From Zunongwangia atlantica 22II14-10F7 (GTDB lineage: Bacteria > Bacteroidota > Bacteroidia > Flavobacteriales > Flavobacteriaceae): DNA of 64,000 nt. Of the stretch, positions 41,978 through 52,003 are shown one piece after another. The notes below the pieces were generated by a model. The model was given only the letters and a program-made list of their open reading frames with translations. It was not told the DNA's origin and searched no databases. Numbering within the stretch: the first letter of the stretch is position 1; each line of letters begins with the position of its first letter. A program made the translations under genes and the position numbers. The stretch lies in contig NZ_ARYN01000006.1 of the NCBI RefSeq assembly GCF_002094855.1, positions 62,001 to 126,000 of the forward strand, given 5' to 3'.

Positions 41978-44065
41978 TTAATTTATCGTTGCACCATTGG
42001 TAACACCATCTTCATCTGGGTTTACAAATACCAGTTTGCCTTCAGCATTTTCGGTAAGTAAGATCATTCCCTCACTTTCAACGCCACGTAATTTTCTTGG
42101 GGCAAGATTCGCTAAAACGGTCACCTTTTTTCCAATTAATTCTTCAGCTTTAAAATGCTCTGCGATACCAGAAACGATAGTTCGTTTATCCAATCCTGTA
42201 TCTACTTTTAAAACCATTAGTTTTTTGGTTTTAGGCATTTTATTGGCTTCAATTATGGTTCCTACACGAAGATCCATTTTGGTGAAATCTTCAAAAGTAG
42301 CAGTGTCTTTTTGTGGTTCTACACTTTCATCAGCTTTAGCATTCGCAGCTTTAGAAGCTTCTAATTTCTGAAGTTGTAATTCGATCTTTTCATCTTCAAT
42401 TTTAGCGAAAAGTAATTCGGCTTTACCAATTATATGACCTGCCGGTAAAAGAGCTTCACGAGTGGTGATTTTATCCCACTGCGAAAGTTCACCTTCATTC
42501 AGGTTTCTTTCTTCTGCGCTAAACTTCAGAATTTCTTTTAGTTTGTTAGAAGTAAAAGGTAAGAAAGGTTCACTAAGTGTTGCCAGTGCAGATGCGATTT
42601 GTAGCGCCACATACATAACTGTTTTGGTGCGTTCTTCATCGGTTTTTACCAGTTTCCACGGCTCTTCGTCAGCCAGGTATTTGTTTCCTAAGCGAGCCAG
42701 ATTCATTAATTCGCTTTGCGCTTCTCTAAATCTATATTTTTCGATAGAACTGGCAATTACTGCCGGGTAAGCTTTTAAAGCGGCAATGGTTTCTTCATCT
42801 ACCATAGAATATTCTGCCGGAGTAGGAACTTCACCTTTGTAGTATTTATTGGTTAAAACCACCACGCGGTTAATAAAGTTTCCAAAAATAGCTACTAACT
42901 CGTTGTTATTTCTAGCCTGAAAATCTTTCCAGGTAAAGTCGTTGTCTTTAGCCTCTGGTGCATTTGCCGTTAACGCATAACGCAATACATCCTGCTGGCC
43001 TGGGAAATCTTCTAAATATTCATGCAACCAAACTGCCCAGTTTTTAGAAGTCGATAATTTTTTACCTTCTAAATTTAAAAACTCGTTGGCAGGTACATTG
43101 TCTGGTAAAATATAATCGCCGTGTGCTTTAAGCATCGCCGGGAAAATGATACAGTGAAAAACGATATTATCTTTCCCAATAAAATGTACCAATTTGGTGT
43201 CTTTATCTTTCCAGTATGGTTCCCAGTCTTTGCCTTCGCGCTCTGCCCATTCTTTAGTTGAAGAAATGTAGCCAATTGGCGCATCAAACCAAACATAAAG
43301 TACTTTACCTTCGCCACCTTCAACTGGTACCGGGATTCCCCAGTCAAGATCTCGGGTTACGGCTCTGGCACGTAAACCATCATCGATCCAGGATTTTACC
43401 TGTCCGTATACATTGGGTTTCCAATCAGATTTATGACCTTCAAGAATCCATTCTTTTAACCAGTCTTCATATTGATCTAAAGGTAAAAACCAGTGTTTTG
43501 TTTCTTTTAAAGTTGGTGTAGCACCGGTAATTGCCGATTTTGGGTTAATAAGATCTGTGGCATTTAGCGAAGTTCCGCAGCTTTCACACTGGTCGCCATA
43601 AGCTTCTTCGTTACCACATTTTGGGCAGGTACCGGTTACAAAACGATCGGCAAGAAATTGTTTCGCTTCAGCATCATAAAGTTGTTCTGTGGTTTCTTCA
43701 ATAAACTTACCATCTTCATAAAGTTTTTTGAAGAATGCTGAAGCTGTTTTATGATGAATTTCAGCTGAAGTTCTTGAATAATTATCAAAAGAAATTCCGA
43801 AGTTATTAAACGAATCTTTAATGATTCCGTCGTATTTATCTACAATATCCTGCGGAGTAACTCCTTCTTTTTTCGCCTTAATGGTAATAGGCACACCGTG
43901 CTCGTCGCTACCGCAAACAAAAGCCACATCGTGTCCCTGCATTCTTAAAAATCGAGAATAGATATCTGCCGGAACGTAAACTCCCGATAGATGCCCAATA
44001 TGTATTGGCCCATTAGTGTAAGGCAAAGCTGCCGTAATTGTATATCTTTTTGGCGTGTTACTCAT
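41978..44065 (-). CDS. metG: methionyl-tRNA synthetase
   Basis: 695 residues charging tRNA-Met. The class I motifs are PIHIGHLSG (HIGH at 22-25) and KLSTS at 336-340. The zinc knuckle [18 protein letters not shown] marks the four-Cys form. The anticodon-binding helical domain follows, and a C-terminal Trbp111-like tRNA-binding domain ([20 protein letters not shown] to the end) gives the dimer form. Length is typical of Bacteroidota. It is single, with a repeat-bearing upstream flank. Confidence 0.97.
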   Translation of the reverse strand: MSNTPKRYTITAALPYTNGPIHIGHLSGVYVPADIYSRFLRMQGHDVAFVCGSDEHGVPITIKAKKEGVTPQDIVDKYDGIIKDSFNNFGISFDNYSRTSAEIHHKTASAFFKKLYEDGKFIEETTEQLYDAEAKQFLADRFVTGTCPKCGNEEAYGDQCESCGTSLNATDLINPKSAITGATPTLKETKHWFLPLDQYEDWLKEWILEGHKSDWKPNVYGQVKSWIDDGLRARAVTRDLDWGIPVPVEGGEGKVLYVWFDAPIGYISSTKEWAEREGKDWEPYWKDKDTKLVHFIGKDNIVFHCIIFPAMLKAHGDYILPDNVPANEFLNLEGKKLSTSKNWAVWLHEYLEDFPGQQDVLRYALTANAPEAKDNDFTWKDFQARNNNELVAIFGNFINRVVVLTNKYYKGEVPTPAEYSMVDEETIAALKAYPAVIASSIEKYRFREAQSELMNLARLGNKYLADEEPWKLVKTDEERTKTVMYVALQIASALATLSEPFLPFTSNKLKEILKFSAEERNLNEGELSQWDKITTREALLPAGHIIGKAELLFAKIEDEKIELQLQKLEASKAANAKADESVEPQKDTATFEDFTKMDLRVGTIIEANKMPKTKKLMVLKVDTGLDKRTIVSGIAEHFKAEELIGKKVTVLANLAPRKLRGVESEGMILLTENAEGKLVFVNPDEDGVTNGATIN

Positions 44066-44465
44066 TTTCTGTTTTAACTTTTACTCGATAATCGAGATTA
44101 TATGCTTCGAGACATCGCTCGAAATAAAAATAATTTTCTAATTTGTACCTCACGAACTTGCCCTGAGGTAGTTTACTCGGCCACCCGAGATTTTCTCAAT
44201 CGTCCCCATTTTAGTGGGGTTAATATTGTATAAAATTCATCCTCATTTTTATAGGGATAAATTTTAAAGGCGTAAAGGTAAGCAACTGCGTTATAATACG
44301 CGTTAAATTCTTGCAAAACACCATGTCGCCTTTCAATTTGTTTCTAATTTAGTATCTCGATATTGTACGAAAATCGATGTGATTTTTTACAAATTTCAGA
44401 AACTAATCATTTGAACATAAATTGTCCTTTAATCGGACTGCAAATTTCAGGAAAAACTAACCAAA
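44066..44465. other. intergenic region metG/lipoprotein
   Basis: 400 bases between divergent genes. The half nearest metG is the degenerate repeat at 44088-44230; the remainder is A/T-rich, with a TTTTTTACAAATTTCAG stretch but no TAnnTTTG element good enough to call. No ORF or RNA gene is supported. Confidence 0.55.
44088..44230. repeat. CTCGATAATCGAG...CTGAGGTAGTTTACTCG repeat, copy A
   Basis: It starts TTACTCGATAATCGAGATTA, continues with ATGCTTCGAGACATCGCTCG, and holds CCCTGAGGTAGTTTACTCGG further on, then CCCCATTTTAGTGGGGTTAA. Copy B at 53698-53815 begins TTACTTGATAATCGAGATTA and contains CCTGAGGTAAGCCTACTATA. Confidence 0.6.
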
Positions 44466-45035
44466 ATGAAAAAACTACTTTTATTATTCATAAGTATAAG
44501 TCTTGTGGCTTGCGGCGGAAGTAAAAAAGCGGTAAAAAGCGATAAATATACGATCGAATCTCTTCAGAATAAGAACTACGAACAGGTTTTGGGGATGTAC
44601 AGCGATGCCAATCCTAAAAATGGTAGCGAAATGATGGAAGAAGGAACGGTAGAACGTCCTTACACGATTTTATATCCAGGAACTGAAGATGAAATTTTGA
44701 TCACCTGGAAAAATGAGTCTAAAACATCGATTTTCGATATTAGTTATTCTGAAGAGGGAAAATGGAGTTCGGCAAAAGGAATCAAAATAGGAACTACTTA
44801 CGACGAGCTTACCAAGATTAACGGAAAAGAAGTAAAATTCTACGGATTTGGCTGGGATTATAGTGGTGCTGTAGATTGGAACGGCGGAAAGCTAGAAGAT
44901 TCAAACATCCGTGTGTTTTTAAACCCTCAAGGCAAAGTAGCCGATAAATTTTATGGTGACCGAATGATCGATGCTACTCCTGAAGAGATCGAAGCTTTGA
45001 ATCTAAAGGTTTCGACGATCATGTATCGCGATTAA
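44466..45035 (+). CDS. uncharacterised lipoprotein
   Basis: 189 residues. A signal peptide with lipobox LVACGG places it in the cell envelope, lipidated at Cys16. The mature part has strands (YTILYPGTEDEILITWKNES, KGIKIGTTYDELTKINGKEV, NIRVFLNPQGKVADKFYGDR). A GIKIGTTYDEL-type segment is common to several SmpA/OmlA-like and other small envelope proteins, but this is not a firm match. Not recognised further. It is followed by a yraN-like gene after 83 bases. Confidence 0.7.
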   Translation: MKKLLLLFISISLVACGGSKKAVKSDKYTIESLQNKNYEQVLGMYSDANPKNGSEMMEEGTVERPYTILYPGTEDEILITWKNESKTSIFDISYSEEGKWSSAKGIKIGTTYDELTKINGKEVKFYGFGWDYSGAVDWNGGKLEDSNIRVFLNPQGKVADKFYGDRMIDATPEEIEALNLKVSTIMYRD

Positions 45036-45118
45036 ACTTCTGTATGCTTTTGTTAGGTAAGAAATACCTTTTTAGCCTCTATGATTGCTGAAAAAACTTC
45101 AAATAAAATTTTAAAACT

Positions 45119-45478
45119 ATGGCTGGTCACAACGAACTTGGTAAAAAAGGGGAAGGGCTGGCCATTGCTTTTTTAAAGGAGAACGGCTATAAGATTTTGG
45201 AAAAAAATTATCGATTTCAGAAAGCTGAAGTCGATATTATCGCTTTTAAAGATGAAATTTTAGTCGGTGTAGAGGTAAAGACCAGAAGTACGGCACATTT
45301 TGGGAATCCGCAGGAATTTGTAAAATCTGGGCAAATTCAGCGATTGGTTTTGGCGATGAATCACTATGCTGAGGTTAAAAATATTGATGCTGAAATTAGA
45401 TTTGATATCGTTGCCATTGTCAAAAATGCTTCCGGAACCAAAATCGAACTTATTGAAGATGCTTTTTTCTATTTCTGA
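45119..45478 (+). CDS. YraN family (UPF0102) protein
   Basis: 119 residues. NELGKKGEGLAIAFLKENGY, then EKNYRFQKAEVDIIAFKDE and GVEVKTRSTAHFGNPQEFVK are the UPF0102 signature: an Holliday-junction-resolvase-like nuclease fold with the E...D...ExK site. A nuclease or DNA-processing role is inferred from the fold; its function in vivo is not established. It is probably transcribed from the lipoprotein gene or its own start. Confidence 0.9.
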   Translation: MAGHNELGKKGEGLAIAFLKENGYKILEKNYRFQKAEVDIIAFKDEILVGVEVKTRSTAHFGNPQEFVKSGQIQRLVLAMNHYAEVKNIDAEIRFDIVAIVKNASGTKIELIEDAFFYF

Positions 45479-45580
45479 TCTACTCAATAATTAAGATCAA
45501 ATGTCCCTTTCCTTTTATTCTTCGGGAGGACTCCAGTATAGATTTTATTTTAATAAATGTTTAGTGATACCTCTCTAAGG

Positions 45581-46021
45581 TTACTCCTGAATTTTCACAA
45601 ATTCAAAATCAACATCAAATTCACTTGTAGAAACATTCGCTTTTAAAGTGTCATTGTCAAGCTTGTAAATGATCTTTTTTGGGAATTCGTTCGTGTCATT
45701 TTCAGCAATAAAATATTCAGGTTTTAATTCTGAAAGCACAAATGGAGTTGGTGCTTCGTTTACTCCGGTAACTTCAAGCGTCCAAAGATCGTTTTCTTTA
45801 TAAAGTCTTAGATCTTCCTGGAAAATGGTATCGTTTTCTAGCATTGTATAGCCAAAACCAGCATATTCTTTCTTATTTTTTTGCCAGCTTTCGAAGGTTT
45901 TGAACTCTTTTTCAGCATTTACACGTTTCCAGTCGCCCACCAGCCAATCAAAATTTTCAGCTTCATTAGTACATGACATTAAAAAGAAAAAGCTGCAAAT
46001 GCCTAAAAAGAAACGTTTCAT
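45581..46021 (-). CDS. DUF6265-like lipoprotein
   Basis: 146 residues. A signal peptide with lipobox FLMSC predicts lipidation at Cys16. NFDWLVGDWKRVNAEKEFKT, GYTMLENDTIFQEDLRLY and KIIYKLDNDTLKANVS form a small lipocalin-like barrel pattern as in the DUF6265 family (WLxGxW start). The ligand or role is unknown. It is divergent from nadA, 576 bases away. Confidence 0.7.
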   Translation of the reverse strand: MKRFFLGICSFFFLMSCTNEAENFDWLVGDWKRVNAEKEFKTFESWQKNKKEYAGFGYTMLENDTIFQEDLRLYKENDLWTLEVTGVNEAPTPFVLSELKPEYFIAENDTNEFPKKIIYKLDNDTLKANVSTSEFDVDFEFVKIQE

Positions 46022-46597
46022 AAGATGCTTTAAATTAGATCGTGAAATTAAACAATTTTAATAACAAAAGCCTGAAGATAACTTTAGGCTTTTGTTTAAA
46101 ATTTTAAAATCTTTCCAGGTTTTTATACAATTTCCCGTTCTAATGTATATCAAGTCTTCTATTTATTATTGAATATACCTTAGCACCTATGTTTTTAAAT
46201 GAAAACAAAGGCGTTAATTTTTTTTGGAATGTTACTTAAGTTCTGGCTTAAAAGACATTACTATTATGCGTTAGTAAGCCAAACAGTTGCCTAGAATATA
46301 GGGACGTTGATCTAAAGTAAATTCGTCTTAAACTCTGTTAGTCTTTTTCAATCAAGCTTAATGTGCTTTTATTTAACGAAAAAAGAAGGCTAATTTTTAT
46401 AATCTTAAACTGTATAAAGTGGCTGGATATAATGGCAGGCGTTAAAAAAAGCCGTAATTTTAAGGCGCTTTAGATAACTGGTGATCAATTGCGAGTTAAA
46501 GCAAAAACGATTTTACAATTTTAGAATTACAACTTACCCACGTTATTACGTAAATCTATATTAACACTATTAATTGAACATTGAAATTTATAGAACA
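46022..46597. other. 576-base intergenic region before nadA
   Basis: The region holds the orphan hairpin at 46063-46097. The remaining 500 bases are A/T-rich, with no ORF of note, no tRNA and no TAnnTTTG element that fits nadA. A weak self-complementary stretch lies at about 46445-46472 (AAAGCCG...GGCGCTTT). It is the largest unexplained gap in the window. Confidence 0.55.
46063..46097. terminator. orphan hairpin between divergent genes
   Basis: AACAAAAGCCTGAAG and CTTTAGGCTTTTGTT pair around ATAA. It has the form of a terminator but lies between two genes that point away from each other, so it ends neither of them. A transcript coming from 46100-46570 on the minus strand, or upstream antisense, would be needed for it to act. 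Confidence 0.55.
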
Positions 46598-47593
46598 ATG
46601 GATCAAACAACGATGCTCGAAAAAGAAGGATTTTTAAATTTTCCTGTCGATAGAAATTTAAATTTAATTGAAGAAATTAAAAGATTAAAGAAGGAGAAAA
46701 ATGCAGTAATATTAGGGCATTTTTACATCACCGGAGATCTTCAGGATATTTCAGATTATACGGGTGATAGTCTGGGTTTAGCGCAAAAGGCCGCGAATAC
46801 AGATGCCGATATTATTGTTTTTTTAGGAGTGCATTTTATGGCAGAAACAGCTAAAATTCTAAATCCGAATAAAAAAGTAATTATCCCAGATTTAAAAGCA
46901 AGCTGCTCGTTGGCTGAATCGGCTCCTAAAAATAAGTTTGCTGCTTTTAAAGCTAAATATCCAGATCATAAAGTAATATCATACATTAACTGTACAGCCG
47001 ATATTAAAACGCTTTCTGATGTGATTTGTACTTCGAGTAATGCAGAAGCTATTGTAAATAGTTTTCCTAAAGAGCAGCCTTTAATATTTGCGCCAGATAA
47101 GAATTTAGGAAATTACATTAATAGTGTAACCGGAAGAGATATGGTACTTTGGGATGGCGCTTGTATGGTACATGAAAAATATTCTTTAGAAAAAATATTA
47201 AAACTGAAAGAGGAAAATCCAGGGGCGTCGATAATCGCGCATCCAGAGTGTGAAAAACCAATTTTAATAGTAGCCGATTTTGTAGGTTCTACCACTGCTT
47301 TATTAAAACACGTAGAAAAAAGCGAAAAGCAAACTTTTATTGTGGTTACTGAAAGCGGTATTTTACACCAAATGGGAAAAGATAATCCTGAAAAAACATT
47401 AATTCCGGCTCCTCCAAACGATTCTACTTGTGCTTGTAACGATTGTGCTTATATGAAATTGAATACAATGGAAAAGCTATTTTTATGCTTAGAGCATGAG
47501 CAGCCTGAACTTCATTTAGCACAGGAACAAATCGAACAAGCGAGAAAGCCGATTGAAAAAATGCTAGAAATCTCTGCTAAACTTAATTTATAG
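46598..47593 (+). CDS. nadA: quinolinate synthase
   Basis: 331 residues from ATG 46598; an in-frame TTG at 46574 is less likely. NadA condenses iminoaspartate with dihydroxyacetone phosphate to quinolinate, using a [4Fe-4S] cluster. Its three ligand Cys are in ASCSLAES (C103), WDGACMVHEKY and STCACNDCAYMKLN. Substrate-site motifs GHFYITGDLQDISDYTGDSL and HPECEKPI are present. It forms an operon with nadB 10 bases downstream. Confidence 0.96.
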   Translation: MDQTTMLEKEGFLNFPVDRNLNLIEEIKRLKKEKNAVILGHFYITGDLQDISDYTGDSLGLAQKAANTDADIIVFLGVHFMAETAKILNPNKKVIIPDLKASCSLAESAPKNKFAAFKAKYPDHKVISYINCTADIKTLSDVICTSSNAEAIVNSFPKEQPLIFAPDKNLGNYINSVTGRDMVLWDGACMVHEKYSLEKILKLKEENPGASIIAHPECEKPILIVADFVGSTTALLKHVEKSEKQTFIVVTESGILHQMGKDNPEKTLIPAPPNDSTCACNDCAYMKLNTMEKLFLCLEHEQPELHLAQEQIEQARKPIEKMLEISAKLNL

Positions 47594-47603
47594 ATTTACT
47601 GCA

Positions 47604-49199
47604 TTGGAAAATATATATACTTCAGATTTTCTGGTAATTGGTAGCGGAATTGCCGGATTAACGTATGCTTTAAAGGTTGCAGATTTTGGAACGGTGAACA
47701 TTGTAACTAAAACCGATGGTTCTGAAAGTAATACAAAATATGCGCAGGGCGGGATTGCTGCTGTTTGGGATAAAGAGGATAATTTCGAGAAGCATATTAA
47801 AGACACTCATGTAGCCGGAGCTGGGCTTTGCCATGAGGATGCGGTGGAAGTTTTAATTAAAGAAGGCGCTGAGCGAATTGCAGAACTTATTGAATTAGGA
47901 GTTAATTTTGATAAAAAGGCAAATAATAAAGATTATGATTTAGCCCGGGAAGGTGGGCATTCAGAACATCGAATTTTGCATGTTCGGGATTTAACCGGTG
48001 CCGCGGTACAAAATGTGCTTCTGGAAAAAGCAAAAAAGCACCCAAATATTTCGATTTTCGAAGATCATTATGCGTTAGATCTAATTACAGAACATCAGGT
48101 ATTAAATAATTTACAATCTGCTTTTAATATTTGTTTTGGAGCTTATGTGCTTAATGCAAAAGAAGAGCATGTGTTTCCATTTCAGGCTAAATTTACAATG
48201 TTAGCCACTGGTGGTGCTTCCAGAGCCTTTTTGCATAGTACTAACCCAAAAATTGCTACTGGAGACGGTGTTGCTATGGCCAATAGAGCGGGAGTTCGTA
48301 TTGCTAATATGGAGTTTATACAATTTCATCCAACAGCACTTTATAACCCCGGAAGTGAATCTTTTTTAATTTCTGAAGCATTACGCGGTCATGGTGGTTT
48401 GCTTCGAAATGGTGATGGAGAGCGTTTTATGAAAAAGTATGATGAGCGTTTAGAATTAGCACCAAGAGATGTGGTAGCCAGAAGTATTGATTCTGAAATG
48501 AAAGAACGCAGAGAAGAATGTGTGTATTTAGATATGACGCATTTTCCTAAAGAAGAGTTGCAAACACGTTTTCCTCATATTTATAAAAACTGTTTAGAGA
48601 ATATTAATTTAGATATTTCAGAAAAACCTATTCCAGTAGTGCCAGCTGCACATTATAGTTGTGGAGGTGTAATGACGTCACTTTCTGGGCAAACATCCAT
48701 GCAAAACTTATATGCTTGTGGCGAAGTAGCGCATACAGGTGTTCATGGAGCAAATAGATTAGCAAGTAATAGTTTATTAGAAGGATTGGTTTTTGCCCAT
48801 AGAGCTGCAGAAAAAGCTAAACGAAAACAATTACGACCATTTAGAGATATTGTAATACCGCAATGGGACGAAAGCGGAGTTTACAGCCAATACGAATGGT
48901 ATTTGATTAAACATAATTTTGGAGAAATACGAAATATTATGTGGAACTACGTGGGGATTGTACGTTCTAAAGAGCAATTACATCGCGCAGCAAGGAGGAT
49001 GTCTGTTATTTATGAAGAAGTAGAATCTTACTATAGTAAATCTAAAATCACAAAAGATTTATTAGAACTTCGAAATCTTACTACAGTGGCTTATATGATT
49101 ATAAAATCGGCTTTACGTAGAAATGAAAGTAGAGGCTTGCATTATATGATCGATCATCCTGAAAAGAAAGAACAATTTTTAAAGGATACGATTATTTAG
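47604..49199 (+). CDS. nadB: L-aspartate oxidase
   Basis: 531 residues. It oxidises L-aspartate to iminoaspartate, the substrate of NadA, with FAD. It starts at a TTG (47604); no ATG or GTG lies between the nadA stop and the FAD motif LVIGSGIAGLTYALKVADFG. Further family markers are YAQGGIAAVW, EGGHSEHRILHVRDLTG, EFIQFHPTALY, RDVVARSID and HGANRLASNSLLEGLVFA. The C-terminal helical domain is complete. NAD synthesis would also require nadC, which is not in the window. Confidence 0.96.
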   Translation: MENIYTSDFLVIGSGIAGLTYALKVADFGTVNIVTKTDGSESNTKYAQGGIAAVWDKEDNFEKHIKDTHVAGAGLCHEDAVEVLIKEGAERIAELIELGVNFDKKANNKDYDLAREGGHSEHRILHVRDLTGAAVQNVLLEKAKKHPNISIFEDHYALDLITEHQVLNNLQSAFNICFGAYVLNAKEEHVFPFQAKFTMLATGGASRAFLHSTNPKIATGDGVAMANRAGVRIANMEFIQFHPTALYNPGSESFLISEALRGHGGLLRNGDGERFMKKYDERLELAPRDVVARSIDSEMKERREECVYLDMTHFPKEELQTRFPHIYKNCLENINLDISEKPIPVVPAAHYSCGGVMTSLSGQTSMQNLYACGEVAHTGVHGANRLASNSLLEGLVFAHRAAEKAKRKQLRPFRDIVIPQWDESGVYSQYEWYLIKHNFGEIRNIMWNYVGIVRSKEQLHRAARRMSVIYEEVESYYSKSKITKDLLELRNLTTVAYMIIKSALRRNESRGLHYMIDHPEKKEQFLKDTII

Positions 49200-49223
49200 A
49201 GAGTACTAAATATTCAAGAATAT

Positions 49224-49262
49224 AAAAAAAACCGATGCTTTTTAAAAAGCATCGGTTTTTTT
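49224..49262. terminator. bidirectional terminator nadB / M13 peptidase
   Basis: AAAAAAACCGATGCTTTTT and AAAAAGCATCGGTTTTTTT form a near-perfect stem with almost no loop. T-runs at both ends let it serve the two convergent genes. Confidence 0.88.
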
Positions 49263-49284
49263 ATAATATCGGTTATAATTACAA

Positions 49285-51351
49285 TTACCAGATTTTTACA
49301 CGATCATCTGGTGCAACATACATCGAATCTCCTTCTTTAATATTAAATGCCTCGTAAAACGCATCAATATTTTGTAATGGAACGTAAGCTCTGTACATTC
49401 CAGGAGAGTGAGGATCTGTTTTAATTCGGCTTTTTAAAGCTTCATCACGCATTTTAGTACGCCAAACAGTAGCCCAAGATAAGAAGAAACGTTGCTCTGG
49501 AGTAAACCCGTCAATTTTTCCTGGATCTCCATGTTCTGCTAAGTGCATTTGTAAACCATCGTAAGCAGCGTTTACACCACCAAGATCACCAATATTTTCA
49601 CCTAAGGTAAATTCACCATTAATAAAGGTGCTGTCTAAAACTTCGATAGCGCTGTATTGATCTGCAAGATCCTGTCCAAGGCCTTCAAACTGAGAAAGAT
49701 CTTCGTCTGTCCACCAGTTGTTAAGGTTTCCTTCAGCATCAAAACGAGCACCGCTATCATCAAATCCGTGAGAAATTTCGTGACCAATTACGGCTCCAAT
49801 TCCACCATAGTTTACAGCAGCATCTGCTTTGTAATCGTAGAAAGGTGGTTGTAAAATTGCAGCTGGGAACACGATCTCGTTATAACTTGGGTTGTAATAA
49901 GCATTAACCGTTTGTGGAGACATATACCATTCAGATTTGTCTACAGACTCGCCTAATTTTGCAATATTTTCGGCAGTTCTCCATTTACGGGCGTTCATTA
50001 CGTTTTGGAAATAAGAACCATCTTCAGATCCTGTGATTTCTAAGTCACCGTAATCTTCCCATTCATCTGGATATCCAACTTTAATAGTTGTGGTTCCTAA
50101 TTTTTCGATAGCTTTATTCTTAGTGTCTTCACTCATCCAGCTAAGGTTATTGATACGCTTTTCGTAAGCTTTTATTACGTTAGCAATCATTTCCTGAGCC
50201 TTTTCTTTAGCTTCTGGAGGGAAGTGTTTTTCAACATAAAGCTTTCCTAAAGCTTCACCAACCATACCGTTTACGGTTCCTAAAGCTCTTTCGTCTCTAG
50301 GACGTTGTTCTTTAGCTCCACTAAGAGTTTTACTATAAAAGTCCCAGTTAGCAGTTTCAATTTCAGTAGAAAGCATTCCTGCAGCAGCATCAAAACTTGT
50401 CCATTTTAAATAAGCTTTCCAGGTATCTACATCATTTTCAGCTAAAAGATCCTGCATAGCTTTCATATATTTTGGCTGAGATACGATAATAGTATCTAAT
50501 TTACCTGCGCCAATTTCTTCGAAATAACTATCCCAATTAATTGCTGGTACCATTTCCTGTAGTTCAGCAACCGTCATAGGATTGTAAGTTTTACGTGCAT
50601 CACGACGCTCTACTTTATCCAATCTTGGCTCTGCCAGTTTAGTTTCAAATTCAACTACAGTTTTGGCAAATTTTTGCGCATCATCTTCAGAGTAGTCTAA
50701 AAACTGCATCATACGTGCAATATGCTCTTCATATTTTGCTTTTTTCTCTTTAGAATCTGAATCATCTGCAACGTAATAATCACGATCTGGTAAACCTAAG
50801 CTACCTGGGTAAAGGTAAGCTGCGTTTTGACTACTGTTTTTAGCATCTGCACGAACGCCAAAAGAGAAGAAGCCACCACCGCCATATTTAGAAGCTTCAG
50901 TTAAATAAGCCTGAAGATCTTCTTTGCTAGAAATTTCATCTACTTTTTCTAAATAAGGTAAAACTGGTTTTACTCCCTGCTCGTTACGAGCAACGGTATC
51001 CATAATAGTTTTATAAAGATTTACAGCTTTAGCCTGGTCGCTACTGGCATCTAAGTTTGGATCGTTAGAAGCTTCATTTAATAATGCCAGGGCATCATTA
51101 TCTGTGTTTTCACGAAGTTCATTAAAACTACCCCAGGTTGTCTGGTCACCAGGAATTTCAGTTTCATCCAGCCAGGTTCCGTTAACATAACGAAAGAAGT
51201 CGCTTTTAGGGCTGGTGGTAGTATCCATGTAAGCCAGGTTGATACCATGGATTTCTTCTTGTTCAGATTCGGAAGATTTATCCTTGTCTTGGCAGCCAAT
51301 CATTGCAGCGCCAATTAAGGATAAACAAACCGCATTAGTTATTTTTTTCAT
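49285..51351 (-). CDS. M13 family metallopeptidase (neprilysin/PepO type), lipoprotein
   Basis: 688 residues. Signal peptide with lipobox AAMIGC, so lipidated at Cys20. The zinc motif HEISH (H524, E525, H528) and third ligand E585 in ENIGDLGG are in place. The N-terminal M13 domain (DTTTSPKSDFFRYVNGTWLD onwards) and the NAYYNPSYNEIVFPAAILQP substrate strand are typical. It should cut oligopeptides in the periplasm or on the surface. It is single and shares the terminator with nadB. Confidence 0.93.
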   Translation of the reverse strand: MKKITNAVCLSLIGAAMIGCQDKDKSSESEQEEIHGINLAYMDTTTSPKSDFFRYVNGTWLDETEIPGDQTTWGSFNELRENTDNDALALLNEASNDPNLDASSDQAKAVNLYKTIMDTVARNEQGVKPVLPYLEKVDEISSKEDLQAYLTEASKYGGGGFFSFGVRADAKNSSQNAAYLYPGSLGLPDRDYYVADDSDSKEKKAKYEEHIARMMQFLDYSEDDAQKFAKTVVEFETKLAEPRLDKVERRDARKTYNPMTVAELQEMVPAINWDSYFEEIGAGKLDTIIVSQPKYMKAMQDLLAENDVDTWKAYLKWTSFDAAAGMLSTEIETANWDFYSKTLSGAKEQRPRDERALGTVNGMVGEALGKLYVEKHFPPEAKEKAQEMIANVIKAYEKRINNLSWMSEDTKNKAIEKLGTTTIKVGYPDEWEDYGDLEITGSEDGSYFQNVMNARKWRTAENIAKLGESVDKSEWYMSPQTVNAYYNPSYNEIVFPAAILQPPFYDYKADAAVNYGGIGAVIGHEISHGFDDSGARFDAEGNLNNWWTDEDLSQFEGLGQDLADQYSAIEVLDSTFINGEFTLGENIGDLGGVNAAYDGLQMHLAEHGDPGKIDGFTPEQRFFLSWATVWRTKMRDEALKSRIKTDPHSPGMYRAYVPLQNIDAFYEAFNIKEGDSMYVAPDDRVKIW

Positions 51352-51438
51352 TTGAATGTTGATGTGTTTTTAAAATTGTTGCTAATGTAATAAAACAGAC
51401 GCATTTTTAAGATTTATGTTACAGGATCACCAATATCG

Positions 51439-51963
51439 CTAATTTTTTGTTTTAAGCTGCTGTAACATTTTGCTGTCAAAATCTTTTTTGATGCTGGTTA
51501 TTTCGTTTACATTTTCGTTAGGTATTTCTATGGAAAGTACATAATGAGCTATTTTCCATTCGTCTTCAACATATTTCATCACTCCAGAACCTCGGCAAAT
51601 TCCCATATGTGTATCCAGTAATTCATCAAACCATGCAATTCCTTTTTGGTCGGTTAGATAAATATTTCTTTCTATAGCAGTAAAGTCCCAGGCTCGTCCT
51701 TTGTCGAAATGAGGTTTTGCATAAGCTTTAAACTCGTCGATTTGCCAGTTTTCAGTAGCATCTGTGCCAATGAATACGGCGTCTTTGCTCATTAAATCAA
51801 AGTAATTTTTAAAGTTGGCTTCACCAGCGGCCTTGTGCCAGGCATCTATCACTTTAGTGATTTCGGTTTTAGCCTGATCGTTGTTAGATTGATAGGGCAT
51901 GGTTTGGGAAAAACCTAAGATGCCCAAAAAACAGAAGATAAGAGAGAATACTTGTTTTTTCAT
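51439..51963 (-). CDS. SnoaL/DUF4440-like nuclear transport factor 2 fold protein, exported
   Basis: 174 residues. A signal peptide (about 1-19, ending GFSQ) precedes an NTF2-like cone: TKVIDAWHKAAGEANFKNYF, DLMSKDAVFIGTDATENWQI and WKIAHYVLSIEIPNE. This fits the SnoaL-like/DUF4440 group, small-molecule-binding proteins without a fixed activity. It is probably periplasmic. It is located 40 bases upstream of a lipoprotein gene stop, so both may be read together. Confidence 0.78.
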   Translation of the reverse strand: MKKQVFSLIFCFLGILGFSQTMPYQSNNDQAKTEITKVIDAWHKAAGEANFKNYFDLMSKDAVFIGTDATENWQIDEFKAYAKPHFDKGRAWDFTAIERNIYLTDQKGIAWFDELLDTHMGICRGSGVMKYVEDEWKIAHYVLSIEIPNENVNEITSIKKDFDSKMLQQLKTKN

Positions 51964-52003
51964 GAGATTTATTTTTGCTGAAGATACAATAAATCTCTAA
52001 GTG

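Noticed and set aside
46022-46597. tRNA or rRNA gene in the large gap before nadA
   Set aside because: No cloverleaf, no CCA end, no GTTCGA-type loop and no rRNA-like conserved stretch could be seen.
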